DNA of 7,268 nucleotides, taken from contig JAEXPO010000382.1 of assembly GCA_023446675.1 (NCBI GenBank), forward strand, positions 1 to 7,268, read 5' to 3'. A program made the position numbers and the translations under genes. Shown piece by piece: positions 5,294 to 7,268 of this stretch (the stretch's first letter is position 1; each line of letters begins with the position of its first letter). Under the pieces are notes generated by a model. The model was not told the origin of the DNA and searched no databases. It worked only from the letters and a program-made list of their open reading frames with translations. Source of the DNA: Bacillota bacterium (GTDB lineage: Bacteria > Bacillota > Clostridia > DSM-8532).

Positions 5294-5904
5294 TTACAGC
5301 ACGCAAGTTATATTATAAGCATAGAGGAGTCCGTCCTCACAGCCTATCAGCAGCCGTCCCTCATTCACCCTTCCCCATACCAGATAGCGTCCCTCTCCAA
5401 AGCTGGTGTAATCATAGGCAGGCTTATCCGACAGGGCCATCGCCTTAACTGCTTGTAATGCAATCCCAGAATAAATTCTTCGTGAGAGCTATTGGTAAGT
5501 GTATTTTTAAGCTTCTCCGGCTGCTTCCATAGCGGCAGCACAGGCTCTCTATTAATGGTATCCCTTATATAGTGATACCATTCGTGAATATGAGGCTCGT
5601 TGAGAAGCTCTTTCCCGTGCAGTGCACTCAGTAGAGTCTGAGGAAACTCATCGTACACCCCGTAATTTTGATACAAGAGGCCTTCAAGCTCTATAACCTT
5701 TTCCAGATAGGCTTCATCTGTATCTTCTGCCGCTTCATCCCTATCTTTTGCAGTTTTTTCTGTTATTTCTTCTGCCGCCTGGGCTTCGTCTGTGGCGTTT
5801 TGGTTATAGTCCCCATAGTCATCATCCCAATTATGCAAGGAGTCAATATACTCCAATACTCCGTCAATACCCGATTCCTTATATGCTTCCAATAGCTTGT
5901 TCAT
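5294..5904 (-). pseudogene. Unrecognised acidic protein, frame broken by one base near 5474
   Basis: The start is the ATG at 5904, preceded by AGGTGA at 5 bases; a GTG at 5913 is in frame but lies before the real ribosome site's spacing. The frame is good to residue 144 (F, codon 5473-5475), then reads into an unconvincing tail to a stop at 5365. In the -1 frame from that point the text becomes clearly protein-like (YSGIALQAVKAMALSDKPAY, then a stretch containing FGEGRYLVWGRVNEGRLLIG) and ends at TAA 5294-5296. Restoring one T in the TTT at 5473-5475 gives a single 203-residue protein. I do not recognise it. Visible parts: a short helical N-terminus, an acidic Asp/Glu/Ala-rich stretch (about 27-66), a mixed helical region (67-144), and a C-terminal strand-rich part. 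It could be a true pseudogene or a sequencing or assembly error. It precedes the CotE-like gene on the same strand. Confidence 0.65.
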
Positions 5905-6110
5905 GCAAGTCACCTCTTGTTTTTATAGGGATATTTGGCATCTTTCTTTCCGCAGCATAACAGACCCCTCTGTCATTACCGCAGTTATTATTTACCCCCA
6001 TAGCACATATGTTAAAAATGTATTTTATTGTAGCATTGACATTTAACGCAATCGATCACCTTTTTGCATGTTTTTAACAGGGTTGAAATGAATATTATCA
6101 TCAGGCGGGG
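5905..6110. other. Intergenic region upstream of the frameshifted gene
   Basis: These 206 bases are AT-rich and hold no gene that I can support. They should contain the promoter of the minus-strand gene at 5904; candidate boxes (TACAAT near 6030 and TATAAA near 5923 on the minus strand) lack good partners. A small ACAGA/TCTGT hairpin with a CCCC loop occurs around 5960-5974. Confidence 0.35.
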
Positions 6111-6150
6111 AAACAAAACGGTGCAGCCAAAAGGCTGCACCGTTTTGTTT
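6111..6150 (-). terminator. Strong terminator of the malic enzyme gene, bidirectional
   Basis: A perfect 18-bp stem, 6111-6128 with 6133-6150, closed by a 4-base loop. The GC-rich core is GGTGCAGCC/GGCTGCACC, flanked by AAACAAAAC and GTTTTGTTT, so the transcript of either strand ends in a U-rich arm. It lies 60 bases beyond the malic enzyme stop. Confidence 0.9.
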
Positions 6151-6210
6151 AAAAGGATTTATACTTTTTATTGGCAGGCTCTCTTTTTGGAAAGCCGTTC
6201 TGAAACAAAA

Positions 6211-7268
6211 TCAAATTCTGGCAACGCCGGTCTTCCTGGCAGCTTCAGCAACAGCCTGGGCAACAGCGGGTGCAACTCTCTTGTCAAAGGGAGCGGGAAT
6301 GATGTAATCCGCATTCAGCTCTTCTTCGCCGATAAGGGAAGCGATGGCAAGAGCTGCGGCAATTTTCATTTCATCGTTGATATCGCTGGCTCTAACATCG
6401 AGAGCACCTCTGAAGAGGCCGGGGAATGCAAGGACATTGTTAATCTGGTTGGGGAAATCGGAGCGTCCGGTTCCCATAACCTTAGCGCCTGCAGCCTTGG
6501 CTATTTCAGGCATAATCTCAGGTACAGGATTGGCCATTGCAAAGAGAATAGGATCCTTTGCCATGCTTTTGACCATTTCCTCGTCAACCATACCGGGAGC
6601 GGATACACCGATGAATACGTCTGCGCCCTTCATAACATCTCTCAGGCTGCCCTTTTTGAGCTCAAGGTTGGAGATCTCAGCCATAAGAGCCTTTTCATCG
6701 TTAAGACCGCTGCGGCCCTTGTAGATAGCGCCCTTGGTGTCGCACAGGATAACCTTTTTAAGACCCATGCTCATAAGAAGGCGGGTAATGGCAATACCGG
6801 CGGCACCGGAGCCGTTAACCACAACTTCAATATCGCCAATGTCCTTTTTAATGAACTTGAGAGCGTTGATCATGGCGGCAAGGGTTACAATAGCCGTACC
6901 GTGCTGATCATCATGGAATATGGGAATATCGCATTCCTCTTTAAGGCGGCGTTCAATTTCGAAACAGCGGGGAGCGGAGATATCCTCCAGGTTAACGCCG
7001 CCGAAGCTGCCGGCCAGAAGCTTAACGGTTTTAACAATCTCGTCAACATCCTTGGAGCGAATGCACAAAGGGAAAGCGTCTACATCACCGAAGGTTTTGA
7101 AAAGCACGCACTTTCCTTCCATAACAGGCATACCGGCTTCAGGACCGATATCACCCAAGCCCAGAACAGCGGTTCCGTCGGTAACAACGGCTACCAGATT
7201 CCAGCGGCGGGTAAGCTCATAGGATAAATTGACATCCTTCTGAATTTCCAGACAGGGCTGTGCAACAC
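6211..7268 (-). CDS. Malic enzyme, short bacterial form (NAD(P)-dependent, decarboxylating), N-terminus missing
   Basis: The gene runs off the right edge; 351 residues are visible and about 40 N-terminal residues are missing, judged by the family length of about 390-410. It converts malate to pyruvate and CO2 with reduction of NAD(P), in the cytoplasm, linking the C4 acids to pyruvate. Visible landmarks (counted from the edge): PCLEIQKD (4-11), the tyrosine-containing SYEL (15-18), VVTDGTAVLGLGDIGPEAGM (27-46), GGVNLEDISAP (89-99), the metal- and malate-binding FHDDQHGTAI (117-126), the nucleotide-binding NGSGAAGIA (151-159), ANPVPEI (245-251), and GTGRSDFPNQINNVLAFPG (265-283). An acidic residue (D176, in LCDTKG) ends the second strand of the nucleotide fold, which favours NAD over NADP, though this is inference. 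The stop is TGA at 6211, followed by a strong terminator. A short in-frame TTG at 7158 is internal, not the start. Confidence 0.93.
   Translation of the reverse strand, partial: VAQPCLEIQKDVNLSYELTRRWNLVAVVTDGTAVLGLGDIGPEAGMPVMEGKCVLFKTFGDVDAFPLCIRSKDVDEIVKTVKLLAGSFGGVNLEDISAPRCFEIERRLKEECDIPIFHDDQHGTAIVTLAAMINALKFIKKDIGDIEVVVNGSGAAGIAITRLLMSMGLKKVILCDTKGAIYKGRSGLNDEKALMAEISNLELKKGSLRDVMKGADVFIGVSAPGMVDEEMVKSMAKDPILFAMANPVPEIMPEIAKAAGAKVMGTGRSDFPNQINNVLAFPGLFRGALDVRASDINDEMKIAAALAIASLIGEEELNADYIIPAPFDKRVAPAVAQAVAEAARKTGVARI

Noticed and set aside
5465..5480. Programmed -1 ribosomal frameshifting in the acidic gene
   Set aside because: The bases around the shift (GAA TTT ATT in frame) do not form an X XXY YYZ slippery site, and no strong stimulatory stem-loop was seen just downstream; a plain indel is simpler.
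6064..7227. A 387-codon open frame on the plus strand
   Set aside because: It is the antisense shadow of malic enzyme, whose motifs are unmistakable on the minus strand, and it runs through the terminator hairpin.

Overview
The window looks like chromosome of an endospore-forming member of the Firmicutes, most likely class Clostridia. The evidence is a SPOCS/DUF3794 protein, a protein resembling the spore-coat organiser CotE, a DUF6143-type protein, promoter-like sites matching sporulation sigma factors, strong AGGAGG-type ribosome sites and frequent rho-independent terminators. No mobile element, CRISPR array, tRNA or rRNA gene was seen. All assignments come from reading the sequence and from memory of families; no search was run.

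Layout, left to right. Positions 1-865 (+): the 3' end of a PiT phosphate permease gene and a DUF47/PhoU-like partner gene, closed by a strong terminator at 905-954. Positions 1007-1567 (-): a DUF6143-like protein of probable spore association. Positions 1661-1927 (+): a truncated remnant of a prolyl-tRNA editing (YbaK/ProX) gene that has lost its 5' half. Positions 1998-2930 (-): a ketopantoate-reductase-family enzyme with its active-site residues intact. Positions 3215-3322 (+): a 35-residue membrane peptide with a TTG start. Positions 3388-3558 (-): a 56-residue, highly charged protein behind a sigma-G-like promoter. Positions 3762-4430 (+): a SPOCS-domain protein with an Asp/Lys/Cys-rich tail. 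Positions 4568-5215 (-): a CotE-like protein behind a sigma-E-like promoter. Positions 5294-5904 (-): an unrecognised acidic protein whose frame is broken by a one-base shift near 5474. Positions 6211-7268 (-): NAD(P)-malic enzyme, cut by the right edge, with a perfect 18-bp hairpin terminator downstream.

The metabolic genes (phosphate uptake, ketopantoate reductase, malic enzyme) appear as independent units separated by terminators. Between them lie several small genes that look spore-related, each with its own promoter-like site rather than in one operon. The joint reading, which is inference, is a loose patch of spore-surface or spore-assembly genes under sigma-E and sigma-G type control. 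The most informative observations are the decayed editing-domain gene, the frameshifted acidic gene next to the CotE-like gene, and the CotE-like assignment itself.
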